Numbered from the stretch's first letter, positions 54,451 through 63,458 are shown. The stretch: DNA of 64,000 nt from Blautia sp. (GCA_017459635.1 JAFUCO010000028.1:1-64000); one strand, 5' to 3'. The notes: a model not told the origin generated them from the sequence alone. Numbers and translations: made by a program.

Positions 54451-54707
54451 GTTATAGGATAGAGATTGAAAAACCTGCGGCTAAATTTATTTCCAAACTA
54501 CCACGACAGGATAAGGAACGAGTTCTTGTTGCCATAAAAAAGTTGCCGGATGAAGGAGACATTAAAGCACTGCAGGGTAAAAGAAGTAAAGGATATAACA
54601 GACTGCGAGTTGGAAACTATAGAATTATATTTACAGTTGACCATGGACTACTGATTGTTCGTGTAGTAGATGCCGGTAATAGAGGGCAGATATATAATAA
54701 ATATTAA
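54447..54707 (+). CDS. RelE/ParE-superfamily toxin
   Basis: An 86-residue basic protein with the family layout: AAKFISKLPRQDKERVL, the G-D-I-K-x-L-x-G segment, then SKGYNRLRVGNYRIIF and IVRVVDAGNRGQIY. RelE members cut mRNA in the ribosome; ParE members poison gyrase. The RVGNYRIIF and D-A-G-N-R-x-x-I-Y end fit the RelE branch better. It overlaps the antitoxin gene by four bases. Confidence 0.9.
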   Translation: MSYRIEIEKPAAKFISKLPRQDKERVLVAIKKLPDEGDIKALQGKRSKGYNRLRVGNYRIIFTVDHGLLIVRVVDAGNRGQIYNKY

Positions 54708-54747
54708 CCTTACGATTGTTCGTGAAAATTTACTAAAACTGTTGTTG

Positions 54748-54783
54748 ACAAAAATATAGTTTGGGGTGCAGTTTGGGGTGCTT
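54748..54783. repeat. TTTGGGGTGC repeat pair, right copy
   Basis: TTGAC, then two closely spaced TTTGGGGTGC words, matching the arrangement at the end of the integrase remnant at 51.9 kb. On the minus strand it encodes HPK-x-HPK like that remnant, over only about 20 codons. Confidence 0.45.
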
Positions 54784-54922
54784 TCCGAGGAGTGCAGCTC
54801 AGAAACCTCCTTTCTATACGGGTTTAAGGCTTTTTGTCTGGCGCGATACTTTGGAGTGACTGAAATATTTTTTCTGGGTATGCAGATTGATGCAGCAGTT
54901 TTATTACAAGAGGTAAATTATC

Positions 54923-55234
54923 ATGATGTATAAATTTATGACATTAGATGACGGGACGGAAGTTGTTCACTCTGATCCCTATGATCAGGACGGCGTTGAG
55001 ACTGTAAAGGTGTACTTTGAGAAGCCCATACACGGCGATTTTGAATCTGCGGAGTGCTATTTACCTGCTTATGAATGGAAAAAAATAGATGGTTTTTCAG
55101 AAGATAAAATATCCTACTTCACAGAGTATCTTAAGTCTGTAGCTCATATTATTATCAGACTGGCCAGAGAAGGTTACAGCTGTGGTTTATGTGGCACGAG
55201 ACCGGGCGACGCAACTGAAATTGATGGAAATTGA
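54923..55234 (+). CDS. Unknown protein (103 residues)
   Basis: A small acidic protein with a CGLCGTRPGD stretch near the C terminus that could bind metal through two cysteines. AAGAGGTAAATTATC precedes the start. No family recognised. It is the last gene of the low-GC segment. Confidence 0.6.
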   Translation: MMYKFMTLDDGTEVVHSDPYDQDGVETVKVYFEKPIHGDFESAECYLPAYEWKKIDGFSEDKISYFTEYLKSVAHIIIRLAREGYSCGLCGTRPGDATEIDGN

Positions 55235-55269
55235 ATAGTCAATGGTTAATTAAAATAATACGAAACATT

Positions 55270-55320
55270 AAGGAAGGGGACGGTTCTCTGTTTTAAGACA
55301 GAGAATCGTCCCCTGTTTTA
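55270..55320. repeat. Dispersed palindromic repeat
   Basis: GGGGACGGTTCTCTG with its complement GAGAATCGTCCCC; both arms end in TTTTA. It separates the island from the PadR operon. Confidence 0.85.
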
Positions 55321-55329
55321 AAAAAATAC

Positions 55330-55364
55330 TTGACAACATGATATACCTCGTAATATGATGTATA
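55330..55364 (+). promoter_or_regulatory. Promoter and possible PadR operator
   Basis: A perfect TTGACA (55330-55335), 18 bases, TATGAT (55354-55359). Within and after the -10, TATAC (55343-55347) and GTATA (55360-55364) form a spaced dyad, as expected if PadR represses its own operon. Confidence 0.6.
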
Positions 55365-55383
55365 GCATAACAGGAGGTAACCT

Positions 55384-55704
55384 ATGGATATTCAATTGAA
55401 ACGCGGCCTGCTGGATATATGCGTGCTTGCCGCAATAAAGAATGAAGATTCCTATGGATATAAGATAATCAAGGATATGAAGCCTTATCTGGAAATATCA
55501 GAGTCCACGCTGTATACTATCCTTAAAAGACTCGAATCGGCCGATATGCTTATCGTCCGGAGTGTGGAGCATGAAGGGCGGCTCAGAAAGTACTATCACA
55601 TTACCGATCAGGGGATAGGAAGAATAGAGGAGTTTAAGGAGGACTGGAAAGAGATTCTTTCAATATACAGCTTCATAACAAGGGAGGATACCTGCCATGA
55701 GTAA
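55384..55704 (+). CDS. PadR-family transcriptional regulator
   Basis: A 106-residue winged-helix protein of the short PadR subfamily: LKRGLLDICVLAAIKNEDSYGYKI is the start of the DNA-binding domain and YHITDQGIGRIEEF the wing. It probably represses the operon, which continues with DUF1700 and DUF4097 genes, a common trio in Bacillota linked to envelope signals. ACAGGAGGTAACCT precedes the ATG; the gene overlaps the next by eight bases. Confidence 0.93.
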   Translation: MDIQLKRGLLDICVLAAIKNEDSYGYKIIKDMKPYLEISESTLYTILKRLESADMLIVRSVEHEGRLRKYYHITDQGIGRIEEFKEDWKEILSIYSFITREDTCHE

Positions 55705-56302
55705 CATGAGTAAGGAAAGGTTTTTGGATGAGCTAAGGCAGAGGTTATCCGGGCTTCCGCAGGAGGATATAGAAGAACGGGCAGCCTTTTACAGTGAGAT
55801 GATCGACGACCGCATGGAAGACGGAGTATCTGAGGCAGATGCGGTTTCAGGGATAGGATCTGTCGATTCAATAGTTGAGCAGATCATGTCCGAGATACCG
55901 CTCACAAAGCTCGTAAAGCAAAAGGTGAAACCGAGAAGAAAACTGAAAGCCTGGGAAATCGTGCTCCTGGTGCTTGGTTCCCCGGTGTGGCTGCCGCTCA
56001 TGATCGCAGCAATTGCCGTGCTGCTGTCACTATATGTGGTGATCTGGGCGGTTGTGATCTGCTTTTATGCAGCGGATCTTTCTTTAGCAGCCGGGGCTGC
56101 TGCCGGGCTGGCAGGGATTTTCGTATATCTTAAAGCCGGTAATCCGGCCAGCGCACTGTTCCTGGCCGGAGCCGGGCTGGCATGTGCAGGGCTTGCAATA
56201 CTTTTTTTCTTTGCCTGCAAAAGGATCACCAAAGCTGTCATCAAGCTGACGGGAAAAACAGTTATCAGAATAAAAACTTCATTTGTCGGGAAGGAGGCTT
56301 AA
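55697..56302 (+). CDS. DUF1700-family membrane protein
   Basis: A 201-residue protein. The N-terminal cytoplasmic part (MSKERFLDELRQRLSGLPQE and EERAAFYSEMIDDRMEDG) is the family hallmark. It is followed by four hydrophobic helices (for example VLLVLGSPVWLPLMIAAIAVLL) and a basic C-terminal tail. Role unknown; it is nearly always encoded between PadR and a DUF4097 protein and may pass a membrane signal between them. Confidence 0.9.
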   Translation: MSNMSKERFLDELRQRLSGLPQEDIEERAAFYSEMIDDRMEDGVSEADAVSGIGSVDSIVEQIMSEIPLTKLVKQKVKPRRKLKAWEIVLLVLGSPVWLPLMIAAIAVLLSLYVVIWAVVICFYAADLSLAAGAAAGLAGIFVYLKAGNPASALFLAGAGLACAGLAILFFFACKRITKAVIKLTGKTVIRIKTSFVGKEA

Positions 56303-56305
56303 ATC

Positions 56306-57262
56306 ATGAGCAGTACTAAGAAATGGATCACTACCGGTGTTATCATGCTGGCAGCTGGCGCGCTGCTTTGCGGAATATCTTTTACCGCCCTCGGATTTAA
56401 TTTTGGAGGTCTGGATAAAGTCAAATTTGAAACGAACACATATGAGGTGAAGGATGATTTCCGGAATATAACCATAAAGGCAAATACGGAAGATATTAAG
56501 TTTACTCCTTCGGAAGACGGTGCGTGTAAGGTCGTCTGCTATGAGGAGGAAGATGATCCTCATCAGGTGAATGTACAGGGGGATACCCTGACAATAGACA
56601 GGAAGGAAAAAAACAAGTGGCATCTCTTCAGTATAAAAACGGAAACCCCATGGATTACAGTATATCTTCCAAATGATAAATACAATACGCTTTCCATTGA
56701 TGCAGATACAGGCGATGTGGATATACCTGAGGATTTTTCATTCGATGACATAACCTTAAGTCTTGATACCGGAGATATAAACTGCCGGGCGAAGGCAGCA
56801 GGCGATGCGAACATTAAGACTGATACCGGGGACATTACTGTTCACGGACTATCCGCTGACAGTATGAAGCTTATATCTGATACAGGAAGAATAGATATTG
56901 CGGATGTAAACCTTTTAGGAGATATGGATATTCGTGAAAGCAGCGGAGAGGTCTTTATGGAAAATGTGACCGGCAGGAATTTTACATCAAACGGGAGTAC
57001 CGGCGACCTGACCATGAAAAATGTTGTCGTTACAGGAGAATTCAATCTTGAAAGAGATACCGGCGACATAGAATGGAATGGATGCGATGCTGAGACCATA
57101 TACGTAAAGACAGATACCGGCGACATTACCGGAACGTTGCTCTCGGATAAGGTGTATATCACGGAAACTGATACCGGAAGCGTTGACGTACCAAAAACAA
57201 CCACCGGAGGAAGATGCGAGATAACAACTGACACCGGCGATATAAGAATCAGTGTTAAATAA
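56306..57262 (+). CDS. DUF4097-family repeat protein (putative adhesin-like beta-solenoid)
   Basis: A 318-residue protein. One N-terminal membrane helix (ITTGVIMLAAGALLCGISF) anchors it; the rest is beta-strand repeats with about ten turns marked DTGD or close variants (ADTGDVDI, LDTGDINC, TDTGDITV, SDTGRIDI, STGDLTM, RDTGDIEW, TDTGDITG, TDTGSVDV, TDTGDIRI). The regular Asp-Thr-Gly-Asp loops suggest a right-handed solenoid, perhaps calcium binding. Starts three bases after DUF1700. The stop codon is part of a 15-base tandem repeat. Confidence 0.9.
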   Translation: MSSTKKWITTGVIMLAAGALLCGISFTALGFNFGGLDKVKFETNTYEVKDDFRNITIKANTEDIKFTPSEDGACKVVCYEEEDDPHQVNVQGDTLTIDRKEKNKWHLFSIKTETPWITVYLPNDKYNTLSIDADTGDVDIPEDFSFDDITLSLDTGDINCRAKAAGDANIKTDTGDITVHGLSADSMKLISDTGRIDIADVNLLGDMDIRESSGEVFMENVTGRNFTSNGSTGDLTMKNVVVTGEFNLERDTGDIEWNGCDAETIYVKTDTGDITGTLLSDKVYITETDTGSVDVPKTTTGGRCEITTDTGDIRISVK

Positions 57263-57364
57263 GAAACTGCGTGATAAGAAACTGCGTGATAAAAAACTGC
57301 GTGATAAGAAACTGCGGAATAAGAAACTGCAGAATAAGAAACTGCGGAAAAAGTAACTGTGAAA
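57260..57364. repeat. 15-base tandem repeat after the DUF4097 gene
   Basis: Seven units of TAAGAAACTGCGTGA with small changes toward the end. The sequence at the gene end (AAGAATCAGTGT..AATAAGAA) is found again after the array near 57366-57388, so the array lies between copies of the gene's 3' end. Confidence 0.9.
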
Positions 57365-57402
57365 ACAAGAATCAGTGTACAATAAGAAGCATAATAACAC
57401 CG

Positions 57403-57437
57403 CCCTGCCGGCGCGGGCAGTCCCGCTGCCGGCAGGG
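57403..57437 (+). terminator. GC-rich hairpin upstream of the HD-GYP gene
   Basis: CCCTGCCGGC with GCCGGCAGGG, and inside it GCGGG with CCCGC around CAGT: a 15-pair stem. No T-run follows, so it may terminate weakly or protect RNA ends. Confidence 0.65.
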
Positions 57438-57465
57438 TATTCGGCCGTGAGGGAGGAACCATCAG

Positions 57466-59205
57466 TTGACAACGATGTTTTATGGTGGAATATTTACTGC
57501 GTCTCTGATATGCGCCGCAATCTATATATTTATGTGGCATAAGCATTTTGATGTGAACTTTACTATGGTTTTCACGCTTGTGCCGATCTCTGCACTGGGG
57601 TATCTGCTTTCGTCTACAGTAAGAAAGCCTGACAGCGCGATCATAGCCCAGCAGATCATATATATAGGTGGAATATTTTTGCAGCTGTTTATTGTGCTCA
57701 GCATTTTTAACCTGTGCAGGATAAATATACCAGGATGGCTTCGAACAGCCCTTTTTGTTATTTGCGTCCTGATCTATGGCTCTGTCCTTACGATAGGATA
57801 TATGGACATTTTCTACAAGTCGGTATCATTTGAGCTTAAAGACGGCAAACCGCTGCTGATCAAAGAATACGGCCTCATGCATATGGCTTTCTACGTGCTG
57901 GTGTGCGTGTTCCTTATCTCGGGGATCACTGCGATAGTCTATTCATGGATAAAAAAGAAAGACGTGCCGAGGCGCATTCTGCTCCTTCTTATCATTCCGG
58001 ATTCCGTGTGTGTACTGACATACTTTGTCTGGCTCAAGGTTTTTGGGAACAATATTGACCTTGTGCCGCTGGGGTATGTGGTCTCTGAGCTCGTTTTTCT
58101 CCGCATCGCATACAGGGTAAATCTGTATGATGTGGGCGAAACGGTGATCGATTCAATGATACAGGAGCAGAAGGTCGGGTATATTTCTTTTGACTTTAAA
58201 TTCCGCTATCTCGGGAGCAACCATATCGCGAAGGAGCTTGTGCCGGAGCTTGAAGATGTGGCGGTTGATGAGCTGTTCGGATATAAACCTTCACAGAGAA
58301 AGATAAGGCACTTCCTGGACAGCTTCAAAGAAAACACAGACAACAACACCTTCGTTTATACTGTGCATGACGATTCCGGAAATGAAGAGAATGACAGGAT
58401 CTACAATGGAAATGTCAACTATCTTTATGACGGGAACCGCAGGCGCGGTTACATCGTCACGTTTATCGATGATACTGCCAACAAAAAGTACATCAGGCTT
58501 CTGGACACCTACAATGAAAAGCTGCAAAGCGAGGTGGATGAAAAGACAAAACACATTGTGGAGATGCATGACAACCTTATCATGAGTCTTGCAATGATGG
58601 TTGAAAGCAGGGACAATTCCACCGGAGGACATATCAAGAGGACGAGCGAGGGAGTACGGATACTGATAGGAGAAATCCTGAAGGAAGGAGTACTGCCTCT
58701 GTCAGATGAGTTCTGCCGGGATGTCATTAAGGCCGCGCCAATGCATGACCTTGGAAAGATAGCCGTGGATGATGCAGTACTCAGAAAACCGGGCAGATTT
58801 ACAGATGAAGAATATGAGAAGATGAAACAGCATGCGGCAGAGGGCTCGAAGGTCATACATGAGATTCTGCTCAATACGGATGATGAATCCTTCAAGGCTA
58901 TAGCGGAAAATGTGGCTCATTACCACCACGAGAGATGGGATGGTTCCGGATACCCCGAAGGACTTAAAGGTGACCAGATCCCTGTAGAAGCAAGGATAAT
59001 GGCAATAGCCGACGTGTATGACGCCCTTGTGAGCAAACGAGTATACAAAGAAGCCTTTGATTTTCAGAAAGCTGACCGTATTATCCTCGAAGGCATGGGA
59101 ACCCAGTTTGATCCCCTCCTGAAACCAGCCTATAATAAAGCAAGACCAGAATTGGAAAAATACTACATGACACAGGCAGACACAGGAAAAGAAATTGCCA
59201 GATGA
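57466..59205 (+). CDS. Membrane HD-GYP domain protein, candidate cyclic-di-GMP phosphodiesterase
   Basis: A 579-residue protein. About seven hydrophobic helices fill the first 230 residues, a PAS-like region and a short coiled coil (TYNEKLQSEVDEKTKHIVEM) follow, and the HD-GYP domain is in the last 200. Metal and signature residues are HDLGKIAVDD, HHERWDGSGYPEGLKG (the GYP) and DVYDALVSKRVY. This supports hydrolysis of cyclic-di-GMP. The start appears to be TTG 57466 with GGAGG nine bases upstream; ATG at 57475 is possible. It converges on a GGDEF protein gene. Confidence 0.92.
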   Translation: MTTMFYGGIFTASLICAAIYIFMWHKHFDVNFTMVFTLVPISALGYLLSSTVRKPDSAIIAQQIIYIGGIFLQLFIVLSIFNLCRINIPGWLRTALFVICVLIYGSVLTIGYMDIFYKSVSFELKDGKPLLIKEYGLMHMAFYVLVCVFLISGITAIVYSWIKKKDVPRRILLLLIIPDSVCVLTYFVWLKVFGNNIDLVPLGYVVSELVFLRIAYRVNLYDVGETVIDSMIQEQKVGYISFDFKFRYLGSNHIAKELVPELEDVAVDELFGYKPSQRKIRHFLDSFKENTDNNTFVYTVHDDSGNEENDRIYNGNVNYLYDGNRRRGYIVTFIDDTANKKYIRLLDTYNEKLQSEVDEKTKHIVEMHDNLIMSLAMMVESRDNSTGGHIKRTSEGVRILIGEILKEGVLPLSDEFCRDVIKAAPMHDLGKIAVDDAVLRKPGRFTDEEYEKMKQHAAEGSKVIHEILLNTDDESFKAIAENVAHYHHERWDGSGYPEGLKGDQIPVEARIMAIADVYDALVSKRVYKEAFDFQKADRIILEGMGTQFDPLLKPAYNKARPELEKYYMTQADTGKEIAR

Positions 59206-59240
59206 AAAAAATCTGTTATACAGTCGCAAGAGGCATGCCC

Positions 59241-59293
59241 GTAAGACAAGGGACGGTTCTCTGTCTTAAGACAGAGAACCGTCCCTTGTCTTG
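59241..59293. repeat. Dispersed palindromic repeat between the HD-GYP and GGDEF genes
   Basis: A near-perfect palindrome (AAGACAAGGGACGG then TTCTCTGTCTT and complement) between convergent stop codons, acting as the only visible terminator for both. Confidence 0.9.
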
Positions 59294-59304
59294 CTTGTCC
59301 TGTT

Positions 59305-62106
59305 CTATGCGCGCCCATGAAACTTATTTTTTTCTTTGAACATTTCCATATCTGAATTCTTCAGCCCTTCATCGAAGTCGAATTCGCCCTCAGATTGTGA
59401 ACACACCCCGTAAGAGAATGTAAGCGGCACATCCTTAACGCTGTAGGATTCGGCATCTTTTTTCATTTCGGCCATTATCTTATCAATCTGATCCTGTCCG
59501 ACACCCCTCGCAAGGATAAGGAATTCATCGCCGCCGGTACGGAACACGGTATAGGGCTCTCCGCTGAAATGGCGGCTCAGAAGCCCGGCAATATTTTTCA
59601 GCAGCTGATCGCCCACATCATGCCCATGAGTGTCGTTGGCCATCTTCAGATTGTTAAGATCAATTGACACAAAACTGACAGGATATGCGGCGCCCGGCAG
59701 AAGCATACTGCTCCAGACATTAATATAATTCCGGTTGAAAAGCCCTGTCAGATAATCCTTGTACGCGATCTCCTCCAGATGCTCCTTCTCCTTCTGCATG
59801 TATTCATCCTCAAGAGCATGACGCAGCCTGCGGTCCCGTACCCTTACAACTAGGGCCGCTGTCAGGACAACCAGAAGAAGGCCGGCAGCAGCTGCCGCCG
59901 CAATGAATGCCGGATGCAGGTACCAGGGAAACTTTTTGGCAAAAGGAAGTTCGATCTCCTGAACGACCTCCCCGGTCCTGTAATCCCGGATACCGTAATG
60001 GAAAGTATAATTCCCGCCCCGCAGGTTGGTGTAGGTGATATCTCCCAGAGAATTCAGCCGGGAAACAGTTTCTTTGTCGTCAAAGCCCTCCAGATAATAG
60101 AAGACAAACGGGTTTACAGTCCGGTAGGACAGCGTGTATGCATTTATCTTGATACGCAGCACATCTGCAGGAAGAACGAGAGGAGCCTGTTCATCCGGAA
60201 ACAGTATCTCGCCATCCGTCTCGATACTGTCTACAGTAAGCATGAAATGGCTGGAATCCTGCTCATAGAAATCCGTATTCAAAGTGAAAACTCCGCCTGT
60301 ACCACAAAGATAAAGCACATCGCCGCTCAGGCAGGGGAAGGAATTCGGGGTGATCTCGTAGGGCAGTCCGTCATCATGACGGTACATCAGGTACTTCGGT
60401 TCCTCATCGAACAGCAGTGATTCCTCGGTAGTCCAGTAGATCCCGGAACCGGTGAGAAGCCATGCATCCCCATTCTCCAGGATTATCAGATCCAGGTTAT
60501 TAGTGGAAGGAAACTGGCTTATCGAAGTGATGTTCCCCTCACTGTCCAGAAAATCAACATTGTTCCCGGTAACCAGCCAGACACCGTCATATTTTTCACT
60601 CCGGTATTCCTTCATGATCACATTGGAGCTTAGCCCGTTTTTGGCAGTATACCGGCCGGTGATCTCGCCGTCCTTAAGGACATAAATCCCGGTACCGTCC
60701 GACCCCAGATAAAAGAGATCCCCGAATTTTTCTGCACTCAATATGCGGAAGTTCAGCTCCTGCGGATGGTTTGCAATATTTTTGACAGTATTTTCAGATA
60801 TAATATATGCGCCTGCATCCGTACCTGCCAGGATTCCTTCATCTGTTTCCGAGAGAGAACGGAAATTGTTGGACAGAAGCTCCGGATATTTTTCCCTGTT
60901 GTAGGAAACCAGCTCCCCCTCAGGCGTATAGCAGAACAGGCCTTTATTCATTGTGCCTATCCAGAGATTGCCCTCGGAATCAGCCAAAAGAGAACGTACC
61001 CTGGCATTCCCGACAGCCTGAAAAGGCGCGTCTTCAGTCTGCTTGTAGTCAGACATGCTAAGGCTCACCAGCCCCGAATCATGTCCGATATAAAGGGTAT
61101 CCCCTACATGCTGGACCGCATTTACCACCATGGAGGACAGTCCGGCGCTCTGGCTGACATCGCTGAACTGGCACAGAGAAACCTCCAGAACACCCTGGCG
61201 TGAAGACACAAACCAGTAGTTGTTCTCCGCATCCGTCATCATCTCGCCCACAGAGTTGTCCATCAGAAGGTTCTGGATACGAAGCGCCCCGTCAATGTAA
61301 ACACCGACTCCGTCATCGGCACATATCCACCAGATCCCGGACTCTTCACAGCGTATGTCATTGATGCAGGAAAGCCCCGGCATCGAAAGTACATCCATCA
61401 GTTCAAACTGCTCACTGAACACCAGAATTTCGTTTCCGGATGTGCCTACGAGGAAGGTATTATCCTCCGGGTTAAAACAGACTGAACGCAGAGTGTAATC
61501 CCCGTCCGGATCTACTGCGGTGCAATCAGCTCCATCCAATAAGAAAAGAAGACCTTTCTTCGTAATCCCCAGCAGCCTTCCATCCGGAAGACAGAGAAGA
61601 TGTTCGATTTCCTGGTCGTTGAGATCCGGTATATCGATATGAATGACCGAGCCGTCTTCAACCGTTGCAATACCTTCAGAAGTGCCCAGGTACAGAACCC
61701 CGTCCGGAGACATAGCCATACAATCGATGTTCTGGCTCACATGCCCTTTTCCGGGAACAGATTCAAAGTCGTTATTATCGTAAAGAAAAAGCCCCTTATC
61801 CGATGTGGCGATCCACAGCGCTCCGTCTACCCCGGCCAGCAGATCCGTAATACGTGTGATATGCCTATAGGCATAGGGCACCATCTGTTTACCGTCATAC
61901 CGCACCAGCCCCCCGTACCCGCCGATCCATATGAACCCCTCGGAAGTCTGGGCAATAGCCTGTGTGGAAGTTGACAAAAGACCATCGTCCGATGTAAACA
62001 GAGTCTGGATATTACCGTCTATATAAAGATCCCTTTCATCTGCCTTCACTGCCCCCGGAAAGACCAGCAAAAGCAGCATTAGCACAAAAACAACCGTTTT
62101 CTTCAT
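59305..62106 (-). CDS. Two-component-type propeller sensor with GGDEF domain, candidate diguanylate cyclase
   Basis: A 933-residue membrane protein. A signal peptide (LLLLVFPGAVKA) leads to about fourteen regulator-propeller repeats (patterns such as GLLSTSTQAIAQTSEGFIWI, SLLADSEGNLWIGT) outside the cell, a Y_Y_Y-type domain (about 630-720), one membrane helix (IAAAAAAGLLLVVLTAALVV), a short coiled coil and a GGDEF domain. The active-site motif is intact (RTGGDEFL) with SIDLNNLKMANDTHGHDVGD before it. An RxxD inhibitory site is not seen. It should make cyclic-di-GMP in response to an outside ligand, likely a carbohydrate. Confidence 0.92.
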   Translation of the reverse strand: MKKTVVFVLMLLLLVFPGAVKADERDLYIDGNIQTLFTSDDGLLSTSTQAIAQTSEGFIWIGGYGGLVRYDGKQMVPYAYRHITRITDLLAGVDGALWIATSDKGLFLYDNNDFESVPGKGHVSQNIDCMAMSPDGVLYLGTSEGIATVEDGSVIHIDIPDLNDQEIEHLLCLPDGRLLGITKKGLLFLLDGADCTAVDPDGDYTLRSVCFNPEDNTFLVGTSGNEILVFSEQFELMDVLSMPGLSCINDIRCEESGIWWICADDGVGVYIDGALRIQNLLMDNSVGEMMTDAENNYWFVSSRQGVLEVSLCQFSDVSQSAGLSSMVVNAVQHVGDTLYIGHDSGLVSLSMSDYKQTEDAPFQAVGNARVRSLLADSEGNLWIGTMNKGLFCYTPEGELVSYNREKYPELLSNNFRSLSETDEGILAGTDAGAYIISENTVKNIANHPQELNFRILSAEKFGDLFYLGSDGTGIYVLKDGEITGRYTAKNGLSSNVIMKEYRSEKYDGVWLVTGNNVDFLDSEGNITSISQFPSTNNLDLIILENGDAWLLTGSGIYWTTEESLLFDEEPKYLMYRHDDGLPYEITPNSFPCLSGDVLYLCGTGGVFTLNTDFYEQDSSHFMLTVDSIETDGEILFPDEQAPLVLPADVLRIKINAYTLSYRTVNPFVFYYLEGFDDKETVSRLNSLGDITYTNLRGGNYTFHYGIRDYRTGEVVQEIELPFAKKFPWYLHPAFIAAAAAAGLLLVVLTAALVVRVRDRRLRHALEDEYMQKEKEHLEEIAYKDYLTGLFNRNYINVWSSMLLPGAAYPVSFVSIDLNNLKMANDTHGHDVGDQLLKNIAGLLSRHFSGEPYTVFRTGGDEFLILARGVGQDQIDKIMAEMKKDAESYSVKDVPLTFSYGVCSQSEGEFDFDEGLKNSDMEMFKEKNKFHGRA

Positions 62107-62440
62107 TTATGGCTCCTTATAATAAGTAGAAAACAGCAGATGTTAATACGTAGAAACTTTATGTAATAATCGTTTTATATTTTAACAGATTATGAGCAAA
62201 AATACAATTAGTGTAACGAAATTGGTAGAATTGTCTGCGAGAACATAATAATAAGACAAAAACGATTCTCTGAAGAACCTGTCTCTTCTGATTGCGTTTT
62301 TGTGTCTGATAAGTGTATACTGTATTGAAATCAAATAATTGCAGTATGCTCAGGCAGGCTCCGTTACGGTTAAGTATCTCATAACAGAAAACCGGAACCG
62401 TGAGTACTTTTATTGAATAAGAAGGAGGATGCAAGATTAA
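62107..62440. other. Divergent intergenic region before the TrxB-like gene
   Basis: 334 bases without a gene. AT-rich upstream of the GGDEF gene; the TrxB-like gene promoter is at 62292-62321. No riboswitch-like structure recognised. Confidence 0.4.
62292..62321 (+). promoter_or_regulatory. Promoter of the TrxB-like gene
   Basis: TTGCGT at 62292-62297, 18 bases, TATACT at 62316-62321. Confidence 0.5.
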
Positions 62441-63397
62441 ATGATATTTGACACAATTATAATCGGTGCCGGCCCTGCCGGCGCTTCCGCGGCAATATAC
62501 GCCGCCCGTGCCGGACTGTCGGTACGGTGGCTCGACAACCGTTTTATTCCGGGAGGCCAGATCTCCGACAGCAGCTGCGTGGACAATTACCCGGGCCTTC
62601 CCGGTATTTCAGGAGCTGACCTTGGTGAAGCGATGGCAAAACATGCCGCAAACTTCTCCATGGAGCCGGTCCGGGAAAAGGTTTTAAAACTTGCTTTTAA
62701 TAATGAAGATAAAACATGGTCGGTTCACACAAAAAAGAACGATTATCAGGCCAGGACGATAATATACGCTGCCGGAGCTGCGCACCGCCGCCTGAATATC
62801 CCCGGCGAAGAAGAACTCTCCGGCTCAGGAGTATCATACTGCGCCTCCTGCGACGGGGCGTTCTTCAAAGGCCAGGACACAGTAGTAATAGGTGGAGGAA
62901 ACACAGCCTGCGAGGATGCCCTGTTCCTGACAAAGCTTTGCCGTAAAGTATATCTGGTGCACAGAAGAGATGAGCTGAGAGCCGACAGAATACTGCAGGA
63001 GCTTGTAAAGAAAACAGACAATCTGGAGATAATCTGGAACCATATCCCCGAAAAAATAGAAGGAGATACCTGCGTGACCGGGCTCGGCATAAAAAGCACA
63101 ATGCCGCATGCGGCCGAAGAACAGGCAGCAAGGATAATAGAAGCCTCAGGCGTATTCATAGCAGTGGGAATGGTACCAAATTCAGCTCTCCTCTCAGGCA
63201 TAGCCTCACTGGACGAAACAGGTTATGTAATAGCAGGCGAAGACTGCGCAGCATCCGCACCAGGCCTGTTTGCCGCCGGAGATGTACGTACAAAACCGCT
63301 AAGGCAGATAGTAACAGCAGTAGCTGACGGGGCAAATGCTGTGACCTCAGTGCAGAAATATCTCCATGAAACAGGGAATTCTGCACAAAATAAATAA
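62441..63397 (+). CDS. trxB: Thioredoxin reductase-like FAD/NAD(P) disulfide reductase
   Basis: A 318-residue flavoprotein. The FAD motif GAGPAGASAAIYAARAG is at the N terminus, the redox-active pair is CASCDGAFF (usual CATCDG), the NAD(P) motif is VIGGGNTACEDA, and LFAAGDVRTKPLRQIVTA binds FAD near the end. It would reduce thioredoxin or a related small protein. HRRDELRADRILQE is typical of low-molecular-weight thioredoxin reductases. The ribosome binding site AAGGAGGATG lies rather far upstream (about 13 bases). No thioredoxin gene is adjacent in this window. Confidence 0.92.
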   Translation: MIFDTIIIGAGPAGASAAIYAARAGLSVRWLDNRFIPGGQISDSSCVDNYPGLPGISGADLGEAMAKHAANFSMEPVREKVLKLAFNNEDKTWSVHTKKNDYQARTIIYAAGAAHRRLNIPGEEELSGSGVSYCASCDGAFFKGQDTVVIGGGNTACEDALFLTKLCRKVYLVHRRDELRADRILQELVKKTDNLEIIWNHIPEKIEGDTCVTGLGIKSTMPHAAEEQAARIIEASGVFIAVGMVPNSALLSGIASLDETGYVIAGEDCAASAPGLFAAGDVRTKPLRQIVTAVADGANAVTSVQKYLHETGNSAQNK

Positions 63398-63402
63398 CAG
63401 AA

Positions 63403-63434
63403 AAATAAGACAGGGGACAGTTCTCTGTCTTATT
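63403..63434. repeat. Dispersed palindromic repeat after the TrxB-like gene
   Basis: AATAAGACAGGGGACAG then TTCTCTGTCTTATTTTT; begins six bases after the stop codon and ends in a T-run, so it can serve as terminator. Confidence 0.85.
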
Positions 63435-63458
63435 TTTTATTCTGCAAGACAGCAAGAT

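Noticed and set aside
57260..57364. 15-base repeats as a CRISPR array or origin iterons
   Set aside because: Units are adjacent, too short and have no spacers; no cas or replication gene is nearby.
56842..57546. 234-codon minus-strand frame with SAVSYHAVSY repeats
   Set aside because: The peptide repeats are produced by the 15-base DNA array and the DTGD repeats read backwards.
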